Assembly (NCBI GenBank): GCA_036337945.1
Contig: JAYZDF010000028.1
Span: forward strand, 1 to 64,000
Source of the DNA: JAYZDF01 sp036337945
GTDB lineage: Bacteria > Myxococcota > Kuafuiibacteriia > Kuafuiibacteriales > Kuafuiibacteriaceae
Direction of reading: 5' to 3'
Length of the DNA stretch: 64,000 nucleotides
In this document: positions 1-9,400 of the stretch, one piece after another
How positions within the stretch are numbered: position 1 is the first letter of the stretch
Layout: each line of letters begins with the position of its first letter
The notes under the pieces: model-generated
Told to the model about the DNA's origin: nothing
What the model saw: the letters and a program-made list of their open reading frames with translations, nothing else
The model's database searches: none
Program-made: the position numbers and the translations under genes

Positions 1-1161
1 TCGATCTCAAATGCTTTTCTCATCCTTGGCTTCCTGAAATTGACTGCTTATGACGATGCCATTATTTACGGAGATTTCGCAGCGTACGCACTTGGAGGAA
101 TTGTCTCTCTTTTTGCGATTCCCTTCGCTGTAAAAGCCTCGCTTTGGGAAATTCTTAGGACACCGCTTCCCAAAGAATGGTTGGCACAAATGTTTAAGTT
201 TTCTCTGCCTTTGTGGGGTGCTGGGCAATTATTCACCGCAGGGGGATCCGCTCAGGGGTTGATTACCCGCGGTCATCCAAAATTAGGCACGGCTCCAATG
301 GCAGAGTATGGAGTCATGGGAACTCTTTCTCAGTTTATTCATCAGCCGATGGATATTCTGGGTCATGCGGCGCTCCCTGGTTTGGTACTTGAAAAAGAAA
401 AACGCGACGAAATGTATCGGGAGCTTTTGCGATTGTGTCTTCTCGCTTTTCCTTTCATTTCCATCGCTGTAGCCGCCGGTCTACCTTTACTTATCGAAAT
501 TCTCGATTGGTTATTCCAGTTTTTAGCTGTTCGCGAAGAGGGTTTATCGGCAAAGTACGGAAATGTTTACCTTCTCTTACTCATAATCGCGATAGGAACC
601 CCCGCTGCGGCGGTAGAAATTGTTACAGGGCAATATGCGGTTGTGCAGGACCGACCAGACATCGCGCTGAAGTCGAAAGTTGCGAGCTTGATCGTCATTC
701 TCGCTTCCTTGCTTCCTTTAGTTAATTATTTTGGCCTTGCTGGTGTTGTGTTTGCGGGGACGGTGCTCGGCGAATTCAGTCAGGCGTTCACTTACGTCGC
801 TTTGCTGTGGAAAGACTATCGTCAAAATATGCGTACAGCATTGATATACTCAAGCATTGCAACCTTTTCGGCGCTCTTGGCGGCAGCGCCGGTGTATTTC
901 TTGAAGGATTTGGACTACAAGTGGGCGCTCGCGTTCCTTTCAATGGCCATCTACGTCGTATCGATGTGGCTGTTCAAGTTACTCAATGCTGAAGACTTCC
1001 GAAGATTGATTCGAGTCTTACGTGGCCGTCAGAAAGTTGAGCATGAGCAAGGTTTTGCCGAGGCTCCCCAGGGTCTGGAGGATGCTTTGGTTGCCGAAAA
1101 TAAAGAAGCAGCTCGTGCAGCTATCGTTCGACGAGCGAGTCAGGTCGATATTCAACTTTAG
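1..1161 (+). CDS. Polysaccharide flippase (Wzx/MATE-like), C-terminal part, cut by window start
   Basis: The reading frame is open from base 1, so the gene begins upstream; the TTG at 40 is only an internal codon. About 385 residues are visible. They hold a series of hydrophobic helices, roughly eight to ten, with short polar loops, arranged as in the C-terminal two thirds of oligosaccharide flippases of the MOP superfamily, which move lipid-linked sugar units across the inner membrane. The last 50 or so residues are charged and cytoplasmic. The stop overlaps by four bases the stop of the convergent sugar-transferase gene, whose product starts lipid-linked glycan synthesis, so a surface-polysaccharide role fits. 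Family assignment rests on membrane topology and context, not on a sharp motif. A generic multidrug exporter of the same superfamily is the main alternative. Confidence 0.66.
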   Translation, partial: SISNAFLILGFLKLTAYDDAIIYGDFAAYALGGIVSLFAIPFAVKASLWEILRTPLPKEWLAQMFKFSLPLWGAGQLFTAGGSAQGLITRGHPKLGTAPMAEYGVMGTLSQFIHQPMDILGHAALPGLVLEKEKRDEMYRELLRLCLLAFPFISIAVAAGLPLLIEILDWLFQFLAVREEGLSAKYGNVYLLLLIIAIGTPAAAVEIVTGQYAVVQDRPDIALKSKVASLIVILASLLPLVNYFGLAGVVFAGTVLGEFSQAFTYVALLWKDYRQNMRTALIYSSIATFSALLAAAPVYFLKDLDYKWALAFLSMAIYVVSMWLFKLLNAEDFRRLIRVLRGRQKVEHEQGFAEAPQGLEDALVAENKEAARAAIVRRASQVDIQL

Positions 1162-1889
1162 CGATGTTCGGCGGCTTTTCCCGCAAAAGTTCTTAATGTG
1201 TACCAGACGATTACGAGGTCCATCCAAAGTGATTCATTTTCAATGTAGAACCTGTCTAACGGATAACGCCTGGGAAGTGACATTGTTGGTGGCGTTTCAG
1301 GTGGAGGAGGAATCTTCAGGATTCTACGAACCTTCTCATCTATTTCTGGAAGATCGGCAAGAATTGACTCTAAGCAAGTAATTCCTGGCCGTGTTTTTAG
1401 GATATCTGGCCATATCTCATTTTCTTCGAGAATGAAGTTGAATGTATCTGAGTCCATAGGTCGCGGGCCTACGAAGCTGATATGCCCAAAGAGAACATTG
1501 AGTGCTTGAGCCAGCTCATCCATATGTGTCTTACGAAGGAAACGGCCGTACGGCGTGATGAGTGAATCATTGCTTGCTCCGTTTCTCATTTGTTGTTTGG
1601 CATCTCGCACCATCGTGCGAAACTTGAAAATATGAAACGATTTTCCATTCTTCCCGAGCCGTGGAAACATGAATAACGCAGGAAAGCCATGTGAAACATA
1701 TGCTGCTAGCGTAAGACCTAGATAAACAGGTAGTAGGCAAACGACCAAAATCAGTGCGACCGGAAATTCAAGAATTCTCTTAATTAACGGATAAATTTTA
1801 GGAAGGTCAGCGTCCCGTATTTCTGGTGTATCCGGACCACGAGGAGCTTGTTCAATGTCATCGACAAACTCGTCCTCTGATGCATTCAT
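1158..1889 (-). CDS. Bacterial sugar transferase (undecaprenyl-phosphate sugar phosphotransferase)
   Basis: A 243-residue monotopic membrane enzyme that would transfer a sugar-1-phosphate from a nucleotide sugar to undecaprenyl phosphate, the first step of an exopolysaccharide or O-antigen unit. Family hallmarks are visible: a hydrophobic segment near residues 38-65, then FKFRTM, the RKTHMDELAQ motif (usually R-R-[TS]-x-x-D-E-L-P-Q), SFVGPRP and RPGIT. Near the C-terminus a Y-x-x-Y...DL-like motif is replaced by RFYIENES. The ATG at 1889 has AGGA seven bases upstream. About 35 acidic residues precede the membrane helix. It is of the short, catalytic-domain-only type, without the N-terminal multi-helix region of WbaP. 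The neighbouring flippase supports a capsule or LPS role. The acceptor and the sugar cannot be told from sequence. Confidence 0.88.
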   Translation of the reverse strand: MNASEDEFVDDIEQAPRGPDTPEIRDADLPKIYPLIKRILEFPVALILVVCLLPVYLGLTLAAYVSHGFPALFMFPRLGKNGKSFHIFKFRTMVRDAKQQMRNGASNDSLITPYGRFLRKTHMDELAQALNVLFGHISFVGPRPMDSDTFNFILEENEIWPDILKTRPGITCLESILADLPEIDEKVRRILKIPPPPETPPTMSLPRRYPLDRFYIENESLWMDLVIVWYTLRTFAGKAAEHR

Positions 1890-1937
1890 GAAGGAATCCT
1901 AAGGCAAATGCGGCTTCATTGCACTATATGAACCGCA

Positions 1938-2927
1938 CTACAGAGCCTCACTGACCGTGGCGAAGCGATGAGCGAGTTCAGAGGAGGAGTATTGTTGAGC
2001 TGCAAAAGGATCAAAACTCTCAGTGTACATTGACGCGACTGCCGAGGCTTTGCACATCGCTTCTCGTAGTTCTTTCCTCTTGAGGTAACATCCTAAAAAT
2101 GCGCCACAAAATACGTCGCCCGCCCCAGTTGTGTCCACGGTCTCGCCATCCGTGTACGCGGGAACACGTAATATGTCCGAAGTACGATCCGTGAACCCGA
2201 TACACCCCTGCTCGCCTAATTTCAGGACACATTGAGGTATACCCATGTCTCGCATTTTGAGTAGAAAGGCTTCAGGCGACAAGTGCGGATACATCGTATT
2301 CGCCTCAGCCTCGCTTGGAATAAAGATATCAACCTCCGCCAAAACTTCCTCTAATTTGTGAACGTCAGAGCTGATTGGAGGAGGATCAAGTGAAATCAAT
2401 GCGTCACTCGTTCGACGGATCGAACGAACCCATTGACGGACAATATCTAGTGGCATTGGACATATGTGAATTCCTGAAAACTGGGACAGCAAACGTTCTA
2501 TATCGTTCGGTCGAGGACAGTTGATGGAATGCAGTTCTCGGGCCACAGATTCAAACATGGTTGCCTCCTCTTTTCTTGGAGGCGGCGCGAGTGGATTTGG
2601 GGTTAGAGAAATAATCTCAGGCGACCTGAGTAAATATCTTCGATCACAGCTATTTTCGTACACGACCCATGCTCTTAGACTCGATCCATCGTGAGGTCTG
2701 ACAAGACTGCAATCCGCCCCCATCGCTTCGAGCGATGAAAGAGCTGAATTCTTCCAGTCTTGACCCACCATCGCAGCGACGGAGACGCCAGGTGCTGTGT
2801 GCAGCCCCCCTAGCGTACTATATAGAGCATTCCCAGCCGGCACATTCATTTCAGTGTCGCCATTTGCGTGAACAACGTCATTAATTGCAAATGACCCAAC
2901 ACACAGGAGCGATTGTTTGGACACCAT
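1938..2927 (-). CDS. PfkB-family carbohydrate kinase
   Basis: A 329-residue ribokinase-like sugar or nucleoside kinase. The C-terminal PfkB signature DTTGAGDVFCGAF carries the catalytic Asp of GAGD and the anion hole. The N-terminal substrate side shows a PAGNALYSTLGG segment, matching the usual GGxxxN.A..la.LG region. A run near residues 205-215 (DIFIPSEAEANTMYP) matches the conserved N-x-x-E region of the family. The start at 2927 lies directly beside a perfect 10-base palindrome and no good Shine-Dalgarno is visible, so the start is uncertain. Substrate is unknown; the family includes ribokinase, fructokinase, adenosine kinase and others. Transcribed divergently from the acyltransferase/reductase pair. 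Confidence 0.85.
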   Translation of the reverse strand: MVSKQSLLCVGSFAINDVVHANGDTEMNVPAGNALYSTLGGLHTAPGVSVAAMVGQDWKNSALSSLEAMGADCSLVRPHDGSSLRAWVVYENSCDRRYLLRSPEIISLTPNPLAPPPRKEEATMFESVARELHSINCPRPNDIERLLSQFSGIHICPMPLDIVRQWVRSIRRTSDALISLDPPPISSDVHKLEEVLAEVDIFIPSEAEANTMYPHLSPEAFLLKMRDMGIPQCVLKLGEQGCIGFTDRTSDILRVPAYTDGETVDTTGAGDVFCGAFLGCYLKRKELREAMCKASAVASMYTESFDPFAAQQYSSSELAHRFATVSEAL

Positions 2928-2937
2928 GTGACGTCAC
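2928..2937. promoter_or_regulatory. Perfect 10-bp palindrome at the start of the PfkB gene
   Basis: GTGACGTCAC reads the same on both strands and abuts the PfkB start codon. On the minus strand, A/T-rich TAGATAAT and TATAGT stretches just upstream could serve as -10 elements. A repressor operator is possible, but a single palindrome is weak evidence. Confidence 0.25.
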
Positions 2938-3031
2938 TATACATTATCTAATCGAGCAGTATAAAGAGAGCGGTTCAGTATTAGGCCCTGCATGTTTCCA
3001 AAAGAGACCTCAAGGAGTAAACTGCTCCTCG

Positions 3032-3631
3032 GTGAAACTATATCCCGACGATAAACCAATTCCTGAAAAACTTACGCACGAGCTTTTTACGATTCGACCG
3101 CTTTTGCCTGCGGACTATAAGCTCGACTTTGAAGCCGTGATGGACTCTCTTGATTACTATCGCGAATTCAACCCGAGCGAATGGTCCGCCTCCAACTTTG
3201 ACCTTTCGCAAAATAAAAAAGAGCTAGAAAACCACCTTGAAGACCACCTTTCTAAGAGGTCTTTTACACTTACGATAGCAAGTAATGATGCTGAAAAAAT
3301 TCTTGGCTGTATTTATATCAATCATTTGTCGGGACTTTTGACTTGGCTAAAACAGTCCAAAGATATGGTTTCGCAGGTCCGTGATTTTGAAGCGCAGGTT
3401 TACCTTTGGACGAGACCCTCTTGCATTGAGACAAATCTCGATCGCATGATTACGAAAGAGCTTGAGGCATGGCTACAAGAAAAGTGGGCCTTTGAAAGTA
3501 TATGCTTTCAGACGTACGAAGCCGATGTGCGCCAAGTAGCAAACCTTGTGAGTATCGGCTTAGCTCAAGAACTTTCTGCGCCCTTGCCGAAAGGAAACGG
3601 TAACATTGGAATCTACCGGAGATTACCATGA
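3032..3631 (+). CDS. GNAT-like acyltransferase, substrate unknown
   Basis: About 200 residues. The start of the domain, FTIRPLLPADYKLDFEAV, is typical of GNAT N-acyltransferases (hydrophobic-x-[IL]RPLxPxDxxxD). The later hydrophobic strand KILGCIYINHLSG would be the central beta strand, but the acetyl-CoA-binding loop (Q/RxxGxG/A) is not clear, so this is an outlier of the family or only GNAT-like. I chose GTG 3032 because AAGGAG stands 14 bases upstream and the domain begins soon after. The frame is open back to an ATG at 2885, but that would overlap the divergent kinase gene. The stop overlaps the next start by four bases (ATGA), so the two genes are probably translationally coupled. Confidence 0.55.
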   Translation: MKLYPDDKPIPEKLTHELFTIRPLLPADYKLDFEAVMDSLDYYREFNPSEWSASNFDLSQNKKELENHLEDHLSKRSFTLTIASNDAEKILGCIYINHLSGLLTWLKQSKDMVSQVRDFEAQVYLWTRPSCIETNLDRMITKELEAWLQEKWAFESICFQTYEADVRQVANLVSIGLAQELSAPLPKGNGNIGIYRRLP

Positions 3632-4503
3632 GATTTCGTAAATTTGGTCATACTGATTTTGAGGTATCGGTCGTAGGGCAGGGGACGTGGAACCTTGAAA
3701 CCTATGACCGAAAGATCGCGATTCAAGCATTTCATTGCGGGATGGAGCTAGGAATGACTCATATTGATACGGCCTATGATTACGGCAACGGCGCTGCTGA
3801 AGAGTTTGTGGGAGAAGCGCTGTCTGACCGTCGTAATCAAGCCTTCCTTGTGTCTAAAGTCTTACCTGCCGTCGCAAACTTTAAAGGGACAATCGCAGCG
3901 TGCGAGGGCAGTCTGAAGAGACTAAAGACAGACTATCTAGATTGCTTTTTGTTGCATTGGTGGGAGAACAACGCTCTGGAAGAAACACTCGAAGCTTTCA
4001 TACAGCTAAAGAAAAGTGGAAAAATTCGTTCCTTTGGACTGAGTAATCTCAGTCTTGACGAGCTCAAGCAAGCGGTTGATATGGTCGGGCCGAATCAGCT
4101 TGCATGTCATCAAGTGGTTTATAATATTCAGTCTCGAGACATTGAAAAAGAAATGCTTGACTGGTGTAACCAACAAGCGATCGCAGTTGTCGGATATGCT
4201 CCTTATGGAGATGTGCGAGCACCAAGCACTCTTTTCTCTGAAACCCTCAAAATCGGTGGTGCAGCGATTGAGCGAATTGCTCAAAACCACCAGGTGTCGA
4301 CTCGAAACGTCGTTCTTGCATTCCTACTGAGTCATGATGTGTATGTCATTCCGAAAGGAGAACGCCCTGAATTTGCCGAAGATAATGCGAAGGCTGCGGA
4401 ACTTATTTTGAGTGAAGATGAGCTACGAGAGCTCGACCAGCTTTTTCCTGTCCCTGAAGACAGGCCCTTGCCTTTTACGAATGCTTACTACGACTCTCAA
4501 TAA
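3628..4503 (+). CDS. Aldo/keto reductase
   Basis: A 291-residue NADPH-dependent oxidoreductase of the AKR superfamily, reducing carbonyls to alcohols in the cytoplasm. The catalytic tetrad is complete: Asp47 and Tyr52 in HIDTAYDYG, Lys77 in VSKV, and His110 in LLHWW. GKIRSFGLSN is the usual strand-5 motif, and VIPKG is the cofactor-binding region. The length is typical for short bacterial AKRs of the YafB/DkgB-like group. It is coupled to the preceding acyltransferase gene by an ATGA overlap, which suggests that both act on the same metabolite. Substrate unknown. Confidence 0.92.
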   Translation: MRFRKFGHTDFEVSVVGQGTWNLETYDRKIAIQAFHCGMELGMTHIDTAYDYGNGAAEEFVGEALSDRRNQAFLVSKVLPAVANFKGTIAACEGSLKRLKTDYLDCFLLHWWENNALEETLEAFIQLKKSGKIRSFGLSNLSLDELKQAVDMVGPNQLACHQVVYNIQSRDIEKEMLDWCNQQAIAVVGYAPYGDVRAPSTLFSETLKIGGAAIERIAQNHQVSTRNVVLAFLLSHDVYVIPKGERPEFAEDNAKAAELILSEDELRELDQLFPVPEDRPLPFTNAYYDSQ

Positions 4504-4508
4504 CTTGG

Positions 4509-5375
4509 TTAGTCTATTGCGAAGCAGTATAAGCGGACTTGTCCGCCGTTTGCTCGCATTTCATCCAGTGCGCACCCCGTCACATGACTTGTCGTCCATT
4601 GGTCTGATCCGGTCCCCGCAGTGAGAACGTTCCAGTCAACATGTCCCACAACGGCGTAACTGTTATTGGTATTAGAGGTCCAATCGTTGCAGCTAAAATC
4701 AAAGATTACATTTTGATATGAAAAACTGCCATCTGGAAAATTAAAGAGAGAGCCTCCCGGGTTAGGAAAGCCCATCGTCATTTCATTTAGTGCGCCGAAT
4801 TTACGGCCATCATTATCTGAACCGGTAAGTACATCGTGAAGCGCACCTGGGCGTTCATTCCATCGAAGGTTCGTTTCATCGAGTAGCTGACTTTCCAAAG
4901 GTGGCATAGAAATGAGTTCGGCTACATTGCTTGCGATTTCTTCCCCGTTTGCGTTGAACCACGGGCCGCTTCCTATTCGGTCGATTGCATCTACCGTACG
5001 TGAGCTTAGATAGGCGCGCCACGTCTTATCGTTTCCAGGTAAAGCTTCCGAAGCCAATTGCGTGCAAAATTCATCTGCGCCCGCCAAGCCTCCGAGGTTA
5101 CCTCCTTGCACTGGTTGCCCATTCACCTCTACCGTTCGGCTTGTTACAAAAAAAGTCATGCGTGGATCGGTTACGGTCATGATCACACCAGCATCCGCAG
5201 TACTGGAGGTATTTGTAGTCGATGTCATCGTCATTCCGGGAACAGGCTGAATAGCTCCATCTGTCCTCACGAGAAAGCCGCCTGCCTGTTCGCATGCCAT
5301 GGTGCATGAACACGCAAAAATAGCTATGCGCTGCCATAGAGGTGATAAGCCGCGATGATTGTTCTTACTCTTCAT
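4509..5375 (-). CDS. Lipoprotein with endostatin-like (collagen NC10 / DUF1554-type) domain
   Basis: 288 residues when started at ATG 5375, which puts a basic n-region before a hydrophobic stretch ending in CTMAC, a plausible lipobox. An ATG at 5411 would add 12 residues and overlap the upstream gene further. After a Thr/Ser-rich linker, a domain of about 210 residues follows. It opens with GGNLGGLAGADEFC and a nearby WRAYLSSRTVDAIDRI, closely matching the pattern of vertebrate endostatin (GNxxGxxGADxxC ... FRAFLSSRxQDLxxIV). Later segments also match: a GSDNDGRKF motif, CNDWTSN, and a final Cys-containing strand. Four Cys could form two disulphides, as in endostatin. The related bacterial family DUF1554 is known from Leptospira and deltaproteobacterial lipoproteins. 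Function unknown; surface lectin- or glycan-binding is a guess. Last gene of the giant-gene/JmjC set. Confidence 0.68.
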   Translation of the reverse strand: MKSKNNHRGLSPLWQRIAIFACSCTMACEQAGGFLVRTDGAIQPVPGMTMTSTTNTSSTADAGVIMTVTDPRMTFFVTSRTVEVNGQPVQGGNLGGLAGADEFCTQLASEALPGNDKTWRAYLSSRTVDAIDRIGSGPWFNANGEEIASNVAELISMPPLESQLLDETNLRWNERPGALHDVLTGSDNDGRKFGALNEMTMGFPNPGGSLFNFPDGSFSYQNVIFDFSCNDWTSNTNNSYAVVGHVDWNVLTAGTGSDQWTTSHVTGCALDEMRANGGQVRLYCFAID

Positions 5376-6390
5376 CTTCACGACGCTGTATGATGAGCTT
5401 CTCGGTATCATAGTCGATTAGTTCTTTCGCTTTTTGATAGCTCACACGGTGAGCTCGATATGCCCATGGACTCATCCCTTTGTTTTCATCTCTACCTTCG
5501 TCGAGTTGCGCTTGATATAAAAAGTTGCGTTTAATGTCACCCTGGTCAGATAAATCTAAGTCCGCAATGGCCGATTTCATTTCGTCTATTCGCTCTTTCA
5601 ATACATCCATAATTGCATGAGGCCACGCATGGTGATGGAGCGGGATTTGCCGCCAGTCGTCTTTATGAAGAAGTTTATCCCGTAAGATTTCAAGAACGAA
5701 GTCTGTCCACGGAGCAATTTGACTCGCTAAAACGATATGACATGATTCTTCATCTGCTCGCGCCGTATGCCATGTTCCAGCCGGAAAATAAAAGACATCC
5801 CCGGGTTCAAGCTGAATTTCTATGAAATCACTTTCGTCCGGTCGCTCAATATCGACATAGTTGGTTTGCGGTTTGCCGTAAGGGTTGAGTGTTACATGTT
5901 CGATCGGATATTTTGCCGCCGGAACAGGAGAGTATTTCCATGTTTTCGTACCAGAAATTTGTAATGCCCAAATATCTGGATTCGGGTCATAATGAATCCC
6001 GTAGCCTGCTCCGGGAGGAGAAACGAATGCCGCTGCTTCCATTCCACAATAAAGCCCTAATTCGTGTTTTAGACCCACGAGAAGTTCCCGAACTGGAGTG
6101 CATAGCCAGTGGACATCTTCCATTTGAATCGTCATCCCTAACCGAAACAACGCTCTTGCGTTATAAGCGGTCGTAGACAGTTGATGGAAGTGCTTATTAT
6201 CGTCAGCTTTTCCCATGAACATGTCTGCGCGAGGACTCTTTGAGTAATCAAAGAATTCTTCGCGTCGGAACAGATCTTTGAACTTGTCCTGGTGTCCTTT
6301 TATGTGGACAGGCTTTTTACCCCAATGATTCTGAATAAAGTCGTCTACGGTAAGCGGTGAGAGTAGTTCGGTTGCGTTCTTGACTGCCAT
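5365..6390 (-). CDS. JmjC/cupin-like Fe(II)/2-oxoglutarate oxygenase
   Basis: A 341-residue cupin-4/JmjC protein. The iron-binding triad is visible: His133 and Asp135 in IHYDPNPD and His208 in GTWHTAR. Lys149 in SGTKTWKY lies where 2-oxoglutarate-binding Lys or Thr residues are found. ELEPGD-like (QLEPGDVFYFPAG) is the second cupin strand. The closest well-known relatives by pattern are ribosomal-protein hydroxylases (YcfD/MINA/NO66 type), which hydroxylate Arg or His; some actinobacterial relatives act on peptides. The C-terminal 100 residues are helical, as expected for the dimerisation and winged-helix part. It starts 17 bases after the giant gene and overlaps the endostatin-like gene, so the three are probably co-transcribed. 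Its substrate could be a ribosomal protein or an operon partner. Confidence 0.82.
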   Translation of the reverse strand: MAVKNATELLSPLTVDDFIQNHWGKKPVHIKGHQDKFKDLFRREEFFDYSKSPRADMFMGKADDNKHFHQLSTTAYNARALFRLGMTIQMEDVHWLCTPVRELLVGLKHELGLYCGMEAAAFVSPPGAGYGIHYDPNPDIWALQISGTKTWKYSPVPAAKYPIEHVTLNPYGKPQTNYVDIERPDESDFIEIQLEPGDVFYFPAGTWHTARADEESCHIVLASQIAPWTDFVLEILRDKLLHKDDWRQIPLHHHAWPHAIMDVLKERIDEMKSAIADLDLSDQGDIKRNFLYQAQLDEGRDENKGMSPWAYRAHRVSYQKAKELIDYDTEKLIIQRREDEE

Positions 6391-6407
6391 AGGTGCTGAG
6401 AAACTCC

Positions 6408-9400
6408 CTAGTTCTGAGGATAGAACAGAGTGTCTTGTTCCGCTAGAGCCCGAAGAAAAGCACAGGGAGAAAAACGCGGGCCGTGCTTATCTTCAAGGCT
6501 CTCAAGTCTCCGAATAATCTCTTTTGGGCGAATTGAGTCCGCATAATGAAGCAGCCCTTGGCGAAAATGTGGAAAGTGCATCCCAGCGAGAACGGCCGAA
6601 TCGATATCTGACGGAGACGACACTATATTATCACCAAGGAGTCGGGCGCTTTCATTGAGTACGACCAGCAATAGTCGACTTCTTAGCTCTTCTTGGGATA
6701 CAAGCTGGTCTTTATCATCCGATTCCTGTCCGCAATCTATATAAGCGCTCTGATCGAGTTCGAGTTGTCCATTTTCCGAATGCCGAAAAAATCCAATTCC
6801 ATTGCGGGCACCCTGTCTTGGGCTCTGAGTGATTTCGCGTAACGAGCCTGGTACTTTCATTCTTTCGCCGAAAGCAGCCTGTAATTTGGAGCCGTTTTTC
6901 TGAACAAAATCGAAGCCAAGTTCATCCATCATTTGAAGAGGTCCTTTTGCGAACCCGAAACCTTTTGTTATACCTTCGATAGCCTCAAAGGATGCCCCTT
7001 CGTCAATGAGGTGCCCCGCCTCATTGAAATACACACCCAAAAGACGATGTAGAAAAAGTCCTGGATTATCGTTCATGACCACGTATTTGATACCAGCTCG
7101 GTCCATCGACTGTTCAGTTTCTAAAACCGCCTTCGTCGAAGTAAATCGAGACCGTACAATTTCCACCAAATCACTTTGGTCAGGCGCGCGTGAAAACACG
7201 ATGCCGCTTAGACGCTTTGGATGTGTCATTCCCTCTGCAAGTTCACTTGTGAGTCCGCCTTCTGATACAGACGAGATGATCGTGGCTGAAGGGTCGAGTA
7301 ATTTTTCGAGCTGCTTTATTGTCGATTTTTTGACAGACAAGAAATCTGAACACACTTCAAATACAATATTGGCTGCTTTGAGATCTTGCTTTGAACCGAT
7401 TTCGACAGAACTTAGAATTTTCGCAGATGTTTCTTCACTGATAACACCACGAGTAACCTGTTCACGGAGTTGATCGCGAAAGCGCTCCAGGGCTGCGTCC
7501 GCAGCTCGTTCCTCGACACCGTAGAGCATCACTTCTTGTCCCATCCGAGCGAAGTGGTGAGCTATAGAAAGAGCGCGAGTCTGCGAGCCAATAATGTGAA
7601 TTGGTCCGTGAGATTCCTGAGACGTTTGTAAATCGCTGTCGTTTTCGACTCTCACGCCTAAAAATGGGTCTATAGTTCCCGTGCCAGACCCTTCATCCAC
7701 AGTCTTCAGCTGGCGTATCAGAAAAATCAGCTGTTTTCGGACTTTGTCTTTCATTGGAAGAAATCGAAGTCCCATACCCGCTGGTTCTTTACCGAATCCA
7801 TGGGTTTCGTATTGATTCGATCTTACGACAACTGCCTTCAATTCGAGATCTTCAAAATTCTTCACGCCCACGGGGCTAAGGGTTAGATTTGTATCAATGG
7901 GTTGAACTTCAGCGGTTTGCAAATAAACGCCAGACTCAGAGATATCAACCACACGTGCAACGTGAAAGTCTTCACCGTCATCGAAAGACATTTGAAGCCT
8001 TATATAATGCCTGTTTGACCGCGAGCTTTTCGGTCTGGCTTTTCTAGAATGCCCGGAAGAAGTATCAGAATCTTTGTTATTCCAACGACCAAATAGCGTC
8101 TTAAGTCTTCGGGTGCCTTGCAACTCATCAGACTCGCCATTTCCATCATTGTCCACGTCATCCAAATTGGGTAGCGCTTCGATGTCTCCGCTTTCTGTAA
8201 GCTCTGGGAAAGGCAAGTCTAACGCACTCAACATTTCTTCGACAGATGAAAAGTTCCTACCATCTCGTGTTCTGATTGGTGCTCCTGAAGCCAACTCCGC
8301 AAAAGCAATCGGAGTCTGTTCTCGATCTTCGTTGATGCCTGAGGCCTCAAGGTTCCAACTGGAGAGAAACTCATGCGTGGGTGATGGAATTGTATTACGC
8401 GAGTCTTGAACCGCCTCCCGGTTCTTTAGTTTTAACCTTGTCCGTTTCGGCTCTGCTTGCTCGATCAGACTTGGAACAGGTAATGCCGGGCTATTTGTTA
8501 TCTCTGATTTTTCCGGTCGGTCGGAAAAACGTTCAGGGGAAAGGGATTGATTTTTCCCTGACTCGTACTCTGACTTTAGGTCGTCCAACCGTGATTTGAA
8601 GTCTTTTTCGAGCTTTTCCACTTCTGACTCAAAAGAGTTGCGACCGGATACTATACTTGCAGAACCTGAATAGTTTCCTCGTCTAATATCCGTTGAGTTA
8701 GTAATGTCACTGGTGCTTATTTCTTCGGCCGTGATCAAGGAACCGTTTCCAGAGAACGTGCTAAGTTGTTTCTCTTTAATCACCAGTTGCCGCCGATTGA
8801 ACTCTTCAAGGTTCCTAAGTTCGTCGAGTTGACGATACGCTTCCTCGAGGCGTGCCATCAAAAGTGTTGATTTTTCTTCGTCATCAAGTTGGGCGAGGTC
8901 CAAAGTATCGAGAATGTGGCTTGAATAATATCCACTTCTGGTCGCTCCTCTTTCCAGGTCCGACGTATGTTTTTTATTTTTCTCTGACTCAAGCGCTTCA
9001 AGTGCTTTGTTCTTTTCCGCCGTGCTGGTTTCTGCCAGGGCAAGAACTTCCTCTAGGTGTTCACGTAGTTGTTGATTCTTCAACACTTCATTACTGTGTT
9101 CTCGAGCAAGTCTCTGACTGTGTTCTTCGTACTCCTTTGTACTTCGCTCTGCGAGTTCCTTCATTTCCGCTAGGGCTGCTTCCGTTTCCTCTAGTTTCTC
9201 TTTTGTTTCGAGGGCTTCGGAACGATATTCTTCCATTCTTTTTTCAGCGGTATCGATTTTTTCTTTTGCCGCTTCTCGGGATATTTCGAGTTCGAGATTT
9301 AGTTTGCCGATCACTGATTCAGAGGACTCTTGTAGAATTTCGTTTTGCTTCAGGGTTGTTTGAAGCTCATCTTTCGCAAGGTCTAAGTTCTGGCTAAGTT

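Noticed and set aside
7006..7473. 155-codon plus-strand frame
   Set aside because: Antisense to the dehydrogenase-like domain, which has clear homology, so this is a shadow frame.
8852..9397. 181-codon plus-strand frame rich in Phe, Leu and Arg
   Set aside because: It is antisense to the coiled-coil part of the giant gene. Long shadow frames are expected opposite Glu/Gln/Leu-rich repeats, and it has no start signal or family.
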